The notes under the pieces are model-generated. The model saw nothing but the letters and a program-made list of their open reading frames with translations. It did not search any database and had not been told where the DNA came from. From Methylococcaceae bacterium (lineage in GTDB: Bacteria; Pseudomonadota; Gammaproteobacteria; Methylococcales; Methylomonadaceae), in contig CANNKH010000003.1 in the NCBI GenBank assembly GCA_947504985.1, positions 1-44,900 on the forward strand: a stretch of DNA of 44,900 bases, read 5' to 3'. Both the position numbers and the translations under genes were made by a program. Below are positions 10,988-20,759 of the stretch, in pieces. Each line of letters begins with the position of its first letter. Position 1 is the stretch's first letter.

Positions 10988-11984
10988 TAAAATTGCTGGT
11001 CTTTTTGCTTTAGGCTTGTTTATTTTATGTCTATGTCTATGGTTTTGGAAGGATTATCAATGTGCAGTGCGTACTCCTGTGATTATTGATGAGACGGTCA
11101 CTGTAAAAGTAGAAAAAGGGGATTCTTTTAGCCAAATAAGCAATAAGTTAACCGCAAAACAGCTTACCATCCAACCCTTCTGGTTTAGGCTACTTGCTAT
11201 CCAGGATAACGCATTCAAAAAAATAAAAACAGGTGAGTACGAATTAACTCCTGGCATGACGATGCAGGGGATATTGGCGCTATTTGTCTTGGGAAAAACT
11301 AAACAATACAGCATTACCTTTCCTGAAGGCTGGAATTTTAAGCAAATACTTCAGAAAATAGAAAATAATCCCTATCTTGAACATACCTTGCAACCTGTTG
11401 ATAATGAAGTTTTAATGGCTGCTTTAGGTGCAGATATAAAATATCCTGAAGGCGAGTTTTTCCCCGACACCTATTTTTTTGAAAGACATACGACGGATGT
11501 CGCGCTATTAAAAAGAGCATATATCAAAATGCATCGTTTGATGCAGCAGCAATGGCTCAAAAGGGACGAAAACTTGCCGTTTAAAACACCTTATGAAGCA
11601 CTGATATTAGCTTCGATTGTTGAGAAAGAGACAGCAGCTCCCGTCGAAAGGCCTGCAATAGCCGGAGTTTTTATTCGCAGACTCAAGCAGGATATGCCTT
11701 TGCAAACGGATCCCACTGTCATCTATGGAATGGGTGATAGTTATTCAGGCGACATTACGGCCAAAGATTTAGCTACAATTACACCTTACAACACTTATCG
11801 ATTTAAAGGTTTGCCGCCAACGCCTATTGCAATGCCTGGGTTTGAGGCAATATCGGCTGTATTGCATCCTTATCAGGGAGATACACTTTATTTTGTTGCT
11901 CGCGGGGATGGAACGCATGTTTTTTCAGCGACATTAGACGATCACAATGCGGCGGTGGATCATTATCAAAGGAAGCCAAAATGA
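10965..11984 (+). CDS. mltG: Endolytic transglycosylase MltG (YceG)
   Basis: N-terminal TM; YPEGEFFPDTYFF, ASIVEKETAAPVERPAIAGVF, MPLQTDPTVIYG. Confidence 0.93.
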   Translation: MKLSVLTNKIAGLFALGLFILCLCLWFWKDYQCAVRTPVIIDETVTVKVEKGDSFSQISNKLTAKQLTIQPFWFRLLAIQDNAFKKIKTGEYELTPGMTMQGILALFVLGKTKQYSITFPEGWNFKQILQKIENNPYLEHTLQPVDNEVLMAALGADIKYPEGEFFPDTYFFERHTTDVALLKRAYIKMHRLMQQQWLKRDENLPFKTPYEALILASIVEKETAAPVERPAIAGVFIRRLKQDMPLQTDPTVIYGMGDSYSGDITAKDLATITPYNTYRFKGLPPTPIAMPGFEAISAVLHPYQGDTLYFVARGDGTHVFSATLDDHNAAVDHYQRKPK

Positions 11985-12604
11985 TACGCGGAAAATTTAT
12001 TACTCTGGAAGGTGGTGAAGGTGTTGGTAAAACGACTAATTTGGCGTTTATCAAAGACCATTTACAGCATCATAATATACCCGTTGTCGTTACTCGCGAA
12101 CCTGGGGGTACTTATCTGGCTGAAAAAATACGTCATTTGCTACTGGATGCCGACAGTGAAGATATTTCAGAACAAGCGGAGTTATTATTGATGTTTGCGG
12201 CACGGGCACAGCATATCAAGCATGTCATAGAGCCCGCTTTAGTAAGGGGTAATTGGGTGTTGTGCGACCGCTTCACCGACGCTACTTATGCCTATCAGGG
12301 TGGCGGACGAAGCATGAAAGCAAGCATCATAGAATGTTTGGAAAATCTTGTGCAAGGCACATTAAAGCCTGATTTAACGCTATTGCTGGACGCCCCTGTT
12401 GAAATTGGTATAGACCGGGCAAGAAAGCGCGGGGCATTTGATCGTTTTGAAATAGAAAAAATAAGTTTTTTTGAACGTGTTAGGCGTGCCTATTTATTGC
12501 AACTGGAGCTTCATCCAGAACGTATTAAATTGATTAAAGCTAACCAACCTTTGGTAGATGTGCAACGTGCCATTGTTGACACTTTGCGTGTGCTATTAAG
12601 ATGA
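11981..12604 (+). CDS. tmk: Thymidylate kinase
   Basis: FITLEGGEGVGKTTN P-loop, TREPGGT, DRFTDATYAYQGGGR. Confidence 0.96.
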   Translation: MIRGKFITLEGGEGVGKTTNLAFIKDHLQHHNIPVVVTREPGGTYLAEKIRHLLLDADSEDISEQAELLLMFAARAQHIKHVIEPALVRGNWVLCDRFTDATYAYQGGGRSMKASIIECLENLVQGTLKPDLTLLLDAPVEIGIDRARKRGAFDRFEIEKISFFERVRRAYLLQLELHPERIKLIKANQPLVDVQRAIVDTLRVLLR

Positions 12605-13599
12605 CATTGTCGCCATTACTGCCGTGGCAGCAACAAGATTGGGTGCATTTGCAGCGCTATATTAAACAGCAACGCATTCCACAGGCTTTGCTGATTAGCG
12701 GAAAAAAAGGCTGGGGTAAGCAACACTTGGTTAACCAGTTTGTTTATTCATTGTTGTGTGCAAAGCCACAGGCTGACGGATTGGCTTGTGGACACTGCCA
12801 TAGCTGTGGGCTACTCAGCTCAGAAACACACCCTGATTATATGGTTATAAAACCCGATGAGCTGGGCAAATCGCTTACTATAGATCAGATTCGTAATGTT
12901 ATTGCCCGGTTGACATTAAAGCCTCAGTATGATGGCTATCGGATTGTTATTGTAAATCCAGCTGATGCAATGAATGCAAATGCCGCCAATGCGTTTTTAA
13001 AATGCCTCGAAGAACCCACAGAACGCACGGTTATTATCTTGATCAGTGAAAAAACGCAGGCATTACCAGCGACTATTGTTAGTAGATGTCAAAAAATGGC
13101 GTTGACTATACCCTGCAGAGCAACCTTGCTTGTTTGGCTGCAACATCAACAGCCTGATTATTCAACGTCTGATATCGAAACTTTGCTGGATTTGGCGCAA
13201 AATGCGCCGTTACTAGCGTTGCAATATGCTACTGATGAAACATTAAGCTTGCGCAACACTTGTTTTAGTAGCTGGATGGCGATAGCTGAGCGACGAATCC
13301 ATCCTGTTATTGTTGCTGAACTGTGGCAAAAAATACCCGAATCCCCTTTGATTTTCTGGATGACATCATGGGTTATTGATATGATCAAATGTATTTATCA
13401 GCCAGGGTCGCAGCAATTGTACAATCCTGATTTAAGCAAATCCTTGCAAGCTTTGGCACAGCAGCTAGAATTAAAAGCACTTTATAAATTATATGATCTG
13501 TTGCTAATAAGTCGTCAACGTCTACAGACACCAATTAATAAACAGTGCTTATTAGAAGAAATTTTAATCCAGTGGTTTCAACTCAACCAGTGTAAATAA
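12601..13599 (+). CDS. holB: DNA polymerase III subunit delta'
   Basis: ALLISGKKGWGKQHL, CGHCHSCGLLSSETHPDY, NAANAFLKCLEEPTERT. Confidence 0.92.
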   Translation: MTLSPLLPWQQQDWVHLQRYIKQQRIPQALLISGKKGWGKQHLVNQFVYSLLCAKPQADGLACGHCHSCGLLSSETHPDYMVIKPDELGKSLTIDQIRNVIARLTLKPQYDGYRIVIVNPADAMNANAANAFLKCLEEPTERTVIILISEKTQALPATIVSRCQKMALTIPCRATLLVWLQHQQPDYSTSDIETLLDLAQNAPLLALQYATDETLSLRNTCFSSWMAIAERRIHPVIVAELWQKIPESPLIFWMTSWVIDMIKCIYQPGSQQLYNPDLSKSLQALAQQLELKALYKLYDLLLISRQRLQTPINKQCLLEEILIQWFQLNQCK

Positions 13600-13601
13600 T
13601 A

Positions 13602-13952
13602 ATGGCAGAATCACCACAAAGACCCGGAATATTGACTCTTTCAATTAAAGATAAAAACTCGTTGTATATGGCCTATATGTCTTTTGTTACCAATGGTGGC
13701 TTATTTATTCCTACCAATCGGCAATATGAAATGGGGCAGGAAGTGTTTATGTTATTAAATTTAATGGAAGAAACCGAACGTTTGCCAATCGCCGGAAAAA
13801 TTATCTGGAAAACACCTCCAGGTTCAGAGAGTTACCGAGCCACTGGTATTGGCGTGCAATTCACCGATCAGGATGGCGGCATCGCACGCAATAAAATTGA
13901 AAACTATCTGGCGGGTGCATTGCAATCCGAGCGCCCCACTCATACCTTATAA
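13602..13952 (+). CDS. pilZ: PilZ domain protein
   Basis: 116 aa; type IV pilus PilZ-like; holB-pilZ-tatD order. Confidence 0.85.
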   Translation: MAESPQRPGILTLSIKDKNSLYMAYMSFVTNGGLFIPTNRQYEMGQEVFMLLNLMEETERLPIAGKIIWKTPPGSESYRATGIGVQFTDQDGGIARNKIENYLAGALQSERPTHTL

Positions 13953-13959
13953 ATCCCCT

Positions 13960-14739
13960 ATGCTGATTGACTCGCACTGCCATTTGGATCGTATTGATCT
14001 TGAACCGTATCAAAATGATTTTGGTTGCTTTATGCAGGAAGTGAAAAATAGTCAAATTGAACATTTGTTATGTATTGCCATCGATCTTGAGGCTTATCCA
14101 GCGATGTTGGATTTGGTTGCTGGTTACGATAATTGTTCTGTTAGTGTTGGTGTGCATCCCAATGTTCAGGAAGGAAAAGAGCCTAGTGTTGACGAACTTA
14201 TTGAACTAGGAAAAGCCGATAAAGTTATTGCGATAGGCGAAACCGGACTGGATTATTTTCGTTCCACAGGTGATTTACAATGGCAGCATCAACGTTTCAG
14301 AAATCACATTAACGCCGCAAAAGCGCTAAACAAACCACTAATTATTCATACACGGGAAGCTAAATACGATACCCTGCGTATTTTGACTGAAGAAGGTGCC
14401 GATGAAGTCGGTGGTATTATTCATTGCTTTACCGAAGATTGGGCGTTTGCCCAACAAGCGCTGGATTTAAATTTCTATATTTCTTTTTCAGGCATAGTGA
14501 CGTTTAACAGTGCTAAAGACATTCAGGAGGTTGCAAAAAAAATACCGGCCGACCGTTTCCTGATTGAAACAGATTCTCCTTATCTGGCGCCGATGCCGTT
14601 TCGTGGACGGCCTAATTATCCAATTTATGTACGCTATGTTGCAGAATATATTGCACAGTTACGTGATACCTCATTTAGCACCATCGCCGAACAATCTACG
14701 ATAAATTTCTATAGGTTATTTAAAAATCTCCCTTTATGA
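13960..14739 (+). CDS. tatD: TatD family metal-dependent hydrolase
   Basis: MLIDSHCHLDR, GETGLDYFR, FLIETDSPYLAPMPFRGRPN; ATG 13960 preferred over the 13849 extension. Confidence 0.93.
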   Translation: MLIDSHCHLDRIDLEPYQNDFGCFMQEVKNSQIEHLLCIAIDLEAYPAMLDLVAGYDNCSVSVGVHPNVQEGKEPSVDELIELGKADKVIAIGETGLDYFRSTGDLQWQHQRFRNHINAAKALNKPLIIHTREAKYDTLRILTEEGADEVGGIIHCFTEDWAFAQQALDLNFYISFSGIVTFNSAKDIQEVAKKIPADRFLIETDSPYLAPMPFRGRPNYPIYVRYVAEYIAQLRDTSFSTIAEQSTINFYRLFKNLPL

Positions 14740-14752
14740 CCTATAGGTTATT
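14709..14752. repeat. 12-bp direct repeat CTATAGGTTATT upstream of Ter operon
   Basis: Copies at 14709-14720 and 14741-14752, exact 32-bp period. Confidence 0.7.
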
Positions 14753-14824
14753 AAGCCCACTTTGAAAAAAAGGGGATTGAATGTACTTTAATTAAAAGAA
14801 AAACCCTTAACGGAGAATGGATTT

Positions 14825-15400
14825 ATGAGTATTTCATTAAGTAAAGGCGGTAATATCAGTCTGTCCAAAACTGATCCCAGTCTTAAAAATGTGATTGTCG
14901 GTTTAGGTTGGGATGCGCGACCTACGGATGGTGCAGATTTTGACTTGGATGCCAGCGCCTTTATGGTCAAAGACGATGGCAAAGTGCGTTCTGACAGTGA
15001 TTTTATTTTCTACAACCAAGCCCAGTCGACTTGTGGATCAGTCGAACATACCGGTGATAATCGCACCGGTGCAGGCGATGGTGATGATGAATCGGTTATC
15101 GTTTTACTTGATAAAGTGCCGGTCGATATTCAACGCATCGTTTTTACTGTTACCATACATGAAGCCGAATTGCGTAAACAGAATTTCGGTCAAGTGTCAC
15201 AAGCGTTTGTGCGCATTGTCAATAAAGATTCAGGACAAGAAGTGACCCGTTATGATTTGAGTGAAGATGCTTCTATTGAAACGGCAATGATATTTGGAGA
15301 AATATACCGGCATGCCGGTGAATGGAAATTTAAAGCAGTCGGGCAAGGCTATGCTGGCGGATTGGCGGCTTTAGCGCGTCAATACGGCATTAGCATCTAA
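14825..15400 (+). CDS. terD: TerD family protein
   Basis: 191 aa; [45 protein letters not shown]. Confidence 0.93.
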   Translation: MSISLSKGGNISLSKTDPSLKNVIVGLGWDARPTDGADFDLDASAFMVKDDGKVRSDSDFIFYNQAQSTCGSVEHTGDNRTGAGDGDDESVIVLLDKVPVDIQRIVFTVTIHEAELRKQNFGQVSQAFVRIVNKDSGQEVTRYDLSEDASIETAMIFGEIYRHAGEWKFKAVGQGYAGGLAALARQYGISI

Positions 15401-15448
15401 CCAGCGCAGTATCAACCTCACATTAATTTACATAATTAGGAGACTATC

Positions 15449-16024
15449 ATGGCTATATCACTTACTAAAGGCGGTAACGTAAACCTAAGCAAAGAAGCAC
15501 CAGGTTTAAATAGAATCATCGTAGGCTTAGGGTGGGATGCCCGTTCGACCGATGGTGCTGCATTCGATCTGGATGCTAGTGCATTCTTGGTTAAATTGGA
15601 CGGCAAAGTTCGTTCAGACAGCGACTTCTGCTTTTTCAATAACAAAGTGGTTGCCGATGGCGCAGTCCAGCACATGGGCGACAATACCACGGGCGAGGGC
15701 GATGGCGACGATGAAACTGTTAAAGTGGAACTGTCTAAAATTCCAGCCGATTTAGATAAAGTCGTGTTTACCGTGACCATTTACGATGCCGAAACACGTA
15801 AACAGAATTTCGGGCAAGTAAGCCGTGCCTATATCCGTATCGTCAATGAAGAAGGTGGGCAGGAAATCGCCCGTTATGACTTGAGCGAAGATGCGTCAGT
15901 TGAAACAGCAATGATTTTTGGCGAGATTTATCGCATTGGCACTGATTGGAAATTCAAAGCAGTGGGTCAGGGTTTTGCGGGTGGCTTGGGGCCTTTGGCA
16001 ACATCGTTTGGCGTTAGCGTTTAA
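15449..16024 (+). CDS. terD: TerD family protein (second paralog)
   Basis: 191 aa; same length and close similarity to the preceding ORF. Confidence 0.93.
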   Translation: MAISLTKGGNVNLSKEAPGLNRIIVGLGWDARSTDGAAFDLDASAFLVKLDGKVRSDSDFCFFNNKVVADGAVQHMGDNTTGEGDGDDETVKVELSKIPADLDKVVFTVTIYDAETRKQNFGQVSRAYIRIVNEEGGQEIARYDLSEDASVETAMIFGEIYRIGTDWKFKAVGQGFAGGLGPLATSFGVSV

Positions 16025-16043
16025 ATCTGATAGGAATCTTAAG

Positions 16044-16637
16044 ATGGCTATTAATTTACAAAAAGGACAAAAAATTTCTTTGTCCAAAGAATCCGGTGGT
16101 GCCTTGAGCAAAGTTATCATGGGGTTGGGTTGGGATGCCAAAAAGTCTGGCGGAGGCATGTTAAAAGGTCTGTTTGGCGGTGGTGGCAGCGACTCGATTG
16201 ATTTGGATGCCTCTTGCGTTATGTTTGATGACAATAACAAGGCTGTCGACACTATTTATTTCGGGCACTTAAAAAGTAAAGACGGTAGCATTGTCCATAC
16301 CGGCGATAACCGTACAGGTGACGGTGACGGTGATGATGAGCAAATTTTGGTTGATCTCGACAAAGTGCCCGCCAGCGTTAAATCTTTGGTGTTTACCGTT
16401 AACTCGTTTACCGGACAAACGTTTGATGCAGTGGAAAATGCCTATTGCCGCATGGTAGACAGCAGCACAAAAAATGAAATCGCCCGCTATACGCTGAGTG
16501 CCCAAGGTTCGCATACGGCACAAATCATGGCGAAAGTTTACCGCCACAACGGTGAATGGAAAATGCACGCCATCGGTGAAAATGGTACAGGACGCACCAT
16601 CGAAAACCTGTTGCCCCAAATTATTATCCATCTCTGA
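16044..16637 (+). CDS. TerD family protein, divergent third paralog with Gly-rich insertion
   Basis: INLQKGQKISLSKES...MGLGWDAKKSGGGMLKGLFGGGGSDSIDLDASCVM; ATG 16044 preferred. Confidence 0.9.
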   Translation: MAINLQKGQKISLSKESGGALSKVIMGLGWDAKKSGGGMLKGLFGGGGSDSIDLDASCVMFDDNNKAVDTIYFGHLKSKDGSIVHTGDNRTGDGDGDDEQILVDLDKVPASVKSLVFTVNSFTGQTFDAVENAYCRMVDSSTKNEIARYTLSAQGSHTAQIMAKVYRHNGEWKMHAIGENGTGRTIENLLPQIIIHL

Positions 16638-16642
16638 GACTG

Positions 16643-17659
16643 ATGAGAATCTGGTTTAACAAAACCTTTTCGACGATCAGCGCAGTGCTTAACAATCTTC
16701 GCCAGTCTTTACCGGCTGGTGAGGTTACGCTTGTCTGTACGCATACCCACAGCACTGCAGCGGTATTTTTGGCAGCTGACGAATATTATCTTGAACCTTC
16801 TGATTTAACCGAACGCGACTATCTTGAGTGGTGTCTGGATTTTTGTCGCCAGTACAATATTGGTTTGTTCTGGCCGGGCAAGGAAGCTGTACTGGTTAGT
16901 CAACATCATTTTTTGTTTCATGCCATTGGTGTTCAAGTGATGTCGGTGGCTGATTATGAAACGCTCACGTTATTGCATAACAAAGCAGATTTTTATGCCA
17001 CATTGCCAGCAACAGTTGCGGCAACTATGGATTTTTTAGCCGTTAATGATAGTGCTGGTTTCGATAACGCGGTTGCTTTATTGTCTGCAAAACATGCCAA
17101 TTTATGTGTTAAACCCGCCGTTTCGGTATTTGGTTTGGGTTTTCGAATTTTGGATACTCAACGCGATAGCATTAGCCAATTACTTGAAGGTGTGGAATAT
17201 CAAATTCCATTACACGACTTGAGGCAGGGCATGGTCAATACGCCACAATTCGATACCTTGCTGGTGATGGAGCATTTAGCCGGACCTGAATGGAGTGTCG
17301 ATTGTGCCGGTCGGTACGGCGAATTATTATGTGCCGTACAGCGTAAAAAATCGCAATTTATCGGGCATGGTCAAAGCATCGACAACAATGCTGAAATTGC
17401 GGGCATGGTAACTAGATTAACCGCGCATTATCGTCTGAATGGCTTATTCAATATTCAATTTAAAGAAGGTGTCCAAGGGCCGCGTTTGTTAGAAATCAAC
17501 CCGCGTCCTTCCGGTGGTTTTGGCATGGCGTGTTTATCGGGCGCTAATCTCGCGCAGCTTGCCTGGCAAGCCATCAAAGGTAAAGTGATTGAACCGCCTG
17601 TCATTCAGTATGGGCTTAAGGTGACTGAAATCAATATGCCCGCAGTGTTGCGAGATTGA
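16643..17659 (+). CDS. ATP-grasp enzyme of Ter biosynthetic module
   Basis: VKPAVSVFGLGFRIL, LLVMEHLAGPEWSVD, RLLEINPRPSGGFGMA; Ter context. Confidence 0.85.
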   Translation: MRIWFNKTFSTISAVLNNLRQSLPAGEVTLVCTHTHSTAAVFLAADEYYLEPSDLTERDYLEWCLDFCRQYNIGLFWPGKEAVLVSQHHFLFHAIGVQVMSVADYETLTLLHNKADFYATLPATVAATMDFLAVNDSAGFDNAVALLSAKHANLCVKPAVSVFGLGFRILDTQRDSISQLLEGVEYQIPLHDLRQGMVNTPQFDTLLVMEHLAGPEWSVDCAGRYGELLCAVQRKKSQFIGHGQSIDNNAEIAGMVTRLTAHYRLNGLFNIQFKEGVQGPRLLEINPRPSGGFGMACLSGANLAQLAWQAIKGKVIEPPVIQYGLKVTEINMPAVLRD

Positions 17660-17735
17660 TTGTACACAGTGTGATGTAACACGAGGCGCTACGTTCAAAA
17701 CCTGATCCAGAGCTTATCAACACGACTTAAATACC

Positions 17736-18932
17736 ATGCAAAAAACACTAACGGTTAAACTGGATACCGGCATACTCCAGCTCACGATAGCGCCTGGGCG
17801 TATCCCTCTCAAACGTTTATTAGGATTTGCTGCCCGTGTTAGCAGTAAGCGCAAGTTTTTGCTGGTTAGCAAGGTCTTGGGTAAGCATTATCCGGTATCG
17901 CCAATAATGATGCGCTGGTCTTATCGAGCATTAGCGCGGGCTGTACTTAAATGCGGGGTAGGGGATAGCTCATTATGGATAGGCATGGCGGAAACGGCGA
18001 CGGGTCTAGGTTATGGCGTTTTTGCAGCGGCTAGCGATGTCGGCGTGCAAAAAGCGCTGTTCATGCAAACCACACGTTATCATCTTGATGGTATGGAACG
18101 CTTGGCATTCGATGAAGCCCATAGTCATGCTACTGACTTTTTTCTGTATTATCCTGAGCAACCTGATTTTCGGCAGCGATTTTTAAAGGCACAAACCCTA
18201 GTGTTGATTGATGATGAAATCAGCACGGGTCGTACTTTTTTACGGCTGATTAATGCCTATCAAGCCGTTAATCCAGGTTTACAAAAAGTGTTTATCGTCA
18301 GTCTGGTCAATTTTGCCCATCCTGATGATCGTGCGTTATTGGAAGCGCAAGCCGGGGTTGTCGTGGAATGGGTGTGCTTTCGGGAGGGGTTGCTGCATTT
18401 TGACGACAGTCAGAATACCGCGCTAGATAACATTGTTGTCAACGTATCGGGTAATGGTGCTTGTAAAAAGTATGTGTTGGCTTGGCCAGGGCGATGGGGG
18501 ATCGAGGTTCCGATACAGCTAGAATCTGGTGTGGTTGATGCGTTATTGCCGCTGCTTAAAAACGTTATCGATGACTTCCGACCGATACTGGTGTTAGGGT
18601 CAGGTGAGTGCAATACACCCGCCTATCTATTAGGATGCGATCTGGAAGCGAAAGGTTTTAACGTGAAAGTGCAAAGCACGACGCGTTCACCTATTCATCA
18701 GGGTAATGATATTGCACTGGTTTGCCAGTTTGAAGATAACTATGATGATGGTATCCCCAATTTTATTTACAACCTGAATCCTGCGGCTTATCGTGAAATT
18801 ATTTTGTGCCATGAAACACCGATGTGCGCATCACTGCTAGAGCGTTTGCAGGCATGGCAAGCGATCAGCGCACGCTTTGAACTTAACCCAGATATGACTC
18901 ACCATGCAAAGCTACATTTTTTTAGACCTTGA
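17736..18932 (+). CDS. Phosphoribosyltransferase with C-terminal TRSP-like domain
   Basis: PRPP-binding loop VLIDDEISTGRTF; C-terminal LVLGSGECNTPAYLLG...TTRSPIHQGNDI. Confidence 0.82.
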   Translation: MQKTLTVKLDTGILQLTIAPGRIPLKRLLGFAARVSSKRKFLLVSKVLGKHYPVSPIMMRWSYRALARAVLKCGVGDSSLWIGMAETATGLGYGVFAAASDVGVQKALFMQTTRYHLDGMERLAFDEAHSHATDFFLYYPEQPDFRQRFLKAQTLVLIDDEISTGRTFLRLINAYQAVNPGLQKVFIVSLVNFAHPDDRALLEAQAGVVVEWVCFREGLLHFDDSQNTALDNIVVNVSGNGACKKYVLAWPGRWGIEVPIQLESGVVDALLPLLKNVIDDFRPILVLGSGECNTPAYLLGCDLEAKGFNVKVQSTTRSPIHQGNDIALVCQFEDNYDDGIPNFIYNLNPAAYREIILCHETPMCASLLERLQAWQAISARFELNPDMTHHAKLHFFRP

Positions 18933-19659
18933 TGACACCTTGTTTCAAACCTTGAGAAAATGCACGTCTGATGCAAGCAATAATACGTTGGCAGTGCGGG
19001 CATTTTTGCCTGATGGCACACCTAATTCATTTGCCACGCGCAAGCAACAATGGCTGTGGCAATGGCTGGCGAAAGGTTTCAGGATTGTGCCAGTGACTGC
19101 GCGTGATATGGGGGCTTTCCGTCGTGTCAATTTGCCATTTCAAGAAGAAGCGGTATTGAATCACGGTGCGGTCGTTTTAGACAATCAGGGCGCTATTGAT
19201 AAGGTCTGGATGGACAGGATTCTGCAAAAACTACCTGCCTATCATGATAAATTAATGATGGTATGGGAAAAGGTTGAAGCTTATTGTCACCTTCATACTG
19301 GCTTTAAACCGCGTCTAGTGGATGATTTTGACATTACTTGGTATGGTGTTATCAAGCATAATGACGGCACTGAAGCGACCCTTAAAAAATTGTTGGAGAG
19401 TGTCATTAAGCCGCACCCGTCTATTTGCGATGGCAGTTTATATTGGCATCTGAACGGCAACAATCTTGCCATATTGCCCCGTATCATCAATAAAGAAAGC
19501 GCTGTCAGCTATTTACTAGATAGCTATAAACAGCAATATTCAGAAATTTTAACTTTTGGCGCCGGCGACAGTAGAACCGATGCGCCGTTTCTGGCCTTAT
19601 GCGATTACGCATTGATCCCAAAAAACACGCAATTATTTAATACGTTGGTCGCCGTTTAA
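18904..19659 (+). CDS. HAD family hydrolase
   Basis: YIFLDLDDTLFQT motif I, VPVTARD motif II, FGAGDSRTDAPFL motif IV. Confidence 0.9.
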   Translation: MQSYIFLDLDDTLFQTLRKCTSDASNNTLAVRAFLPDGTPNSFATRKQQWLWQWLAKGFRIVPVTARDMGAFRRVNLPFQEEAVLNHGAVVLDNQGAIDKVWMDRILQKLPAYHDKLMMVWEKVEAYCHLHTGFKPRLVDDFDITWYGVIKHNDGTEATLKKLLESVIKPHPSICDGSLYWHLNGNNLAILPRIINKESAVSYLLDSYKQQYSEILTFGAGDSRTDAPFLALCDYALIPKNTQLFNTLVAV

Positions 19660-20759
19660 TGACAGCACTAATGCCGCTTTCAGGCAGCTATGCACCGGAT
19701 GATGTCAGATTTTTGCTGACACCGATCACGATGCCGGACACGCCCGTGTCTATCAAAGAAGTCTTGATCCAGTCTGGTCAAAAACATTATTCACAAATGT
19801 TGTCGTATGAAGCGTTGCCGTCCGAAGACTATCTGGCGTTGTTTTATCAGGCAATGGCGGCGAATAAAATGCGTGTCGCAGAGCATGTGGTCATTTTGGC
19901 CGAACGTATTCTGGCAACACGACCTCACGGTATCACGCTGGTCTCATTGGCACGGGCTGGAACGCCTATGGGGGTGTTGCTCAAACAGGTGATTAAGCGT
20001 TATTTCAATACCGATGTTGCTCATTATTCGATTTCGATACTCCGTGATGTTGGTATGGATTTGAATGCACTGCGTTTTATCGTGCAGCATCATGCGCCGG
20101 AAACGCTGGTATTTGTCGATGGTTGGACAGGGAAGGGCATCATTGCAGGGCAATTGGCAACTAGCTTGCAACAATTTGCCCAGACAGACGGGATTAATAT
20201 CCCTGCTGAGTTGTATGTATTAACCGATTTATCCGGTTGTGCGGCCGTGGCGGCATCGTCAGAAGATTATTTAATTCCGTCGTGCATTTTGAATGCAACG
20301 GTATCAGGCTTAGTCAGCCGTTCGGTTTATGATGAACAATTAATCAGAGCGACTCAATTTCACGGCTGTGTGTATTACGATCAATTTGAAGCGCATGATT
20401 TATCAACGTATTTTGTTGATGAAATACTTGCCAGTATTGATTTTATTTGGAAAAACTCAACCTATCGGCCGCCTATTGAATTGAACCATCAACAATTGCA
20501 AGCCATCTCACAAACGCTGTTACAGCAGCTTGCCGAGCGTTATCAAATTAGTCGGCAGCATTACATCAAGCCAGGCATCGGCGAAGCAACGCGAGTGTTA
20601 TTGCGTCGCGAAGCCAGATTACTGCTGTTACAAGATATTGAATCAGAAGCAACCTTGCATTTACGTTGGCTGGCAGAGTCCAGGTCAGTCCCGATAGAAG
20701 TGTGTAGTGAGCTTCCGTATCGCGCCGTGGCGTTAATCAAAGAGATACATAATGACTAG
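19659..20759 (+). CDS. StiP/PELOTA-type phosphoribosyltransferase-like protein
   Basis: ITLVSLARAGTPMGVLLKQ and LVFVDGWTGKGII (PRPP-loop-like); Ter cluster position. Confidence 0.78.
   Translation: MTALMPLSGSYAPDDVRFLLTPITMPDTPVSIKEVLIQSGQKHYSQMLSYEALPSEDYLALFYQAMAANKMRVAEHVVILAERILATRPHGITLVSLARAGTPMGVLLKQVIKRYFNTDVAHYSISILRDVGMDLNALRFIVQHHAPETLVFVDGWTGKGIIAGQLATSLQQFAQTDGINIPAELYVLTDLSGCAAVAASSEDYLIPSCILNATVSGLVSRSVYDEQLIRATQFHGCVYYDQFEAHDLSTYFVDEILASIDFIWKNSTYRPPIELNHQQLQAISQTLLQQLAERYQISRQHYIKPGIGEATRVLLRREARLLLLQDIESEATLHLRWLAESRSVPIEVCSELPYRAVALIKEIHND

Noticed and set aside
13849-13959. N-terminal extension of tatD in the ORF track
   Set aside because: MACNSPIRMAAS... overlaps pilZ in another frame; the TatD family start MLIDSHCHLDR at 13960 is clear.
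14760-14800. Sigma-70 promoter ahead of terD (TTGAAA ... TACTTT/TTTAAT)
   Set aside because: A/T-rich sequence gives several overlapping weak matches with no clear spacing; not supported enough to list.
15436-15780. Antisense ORFs opposite terD genes (15436-15780, 15896-16252, 16269-16631 minus)
   Set aside because: They mirror repeated coding sequence of the TerD paralogs; no RBS or domain evidence.
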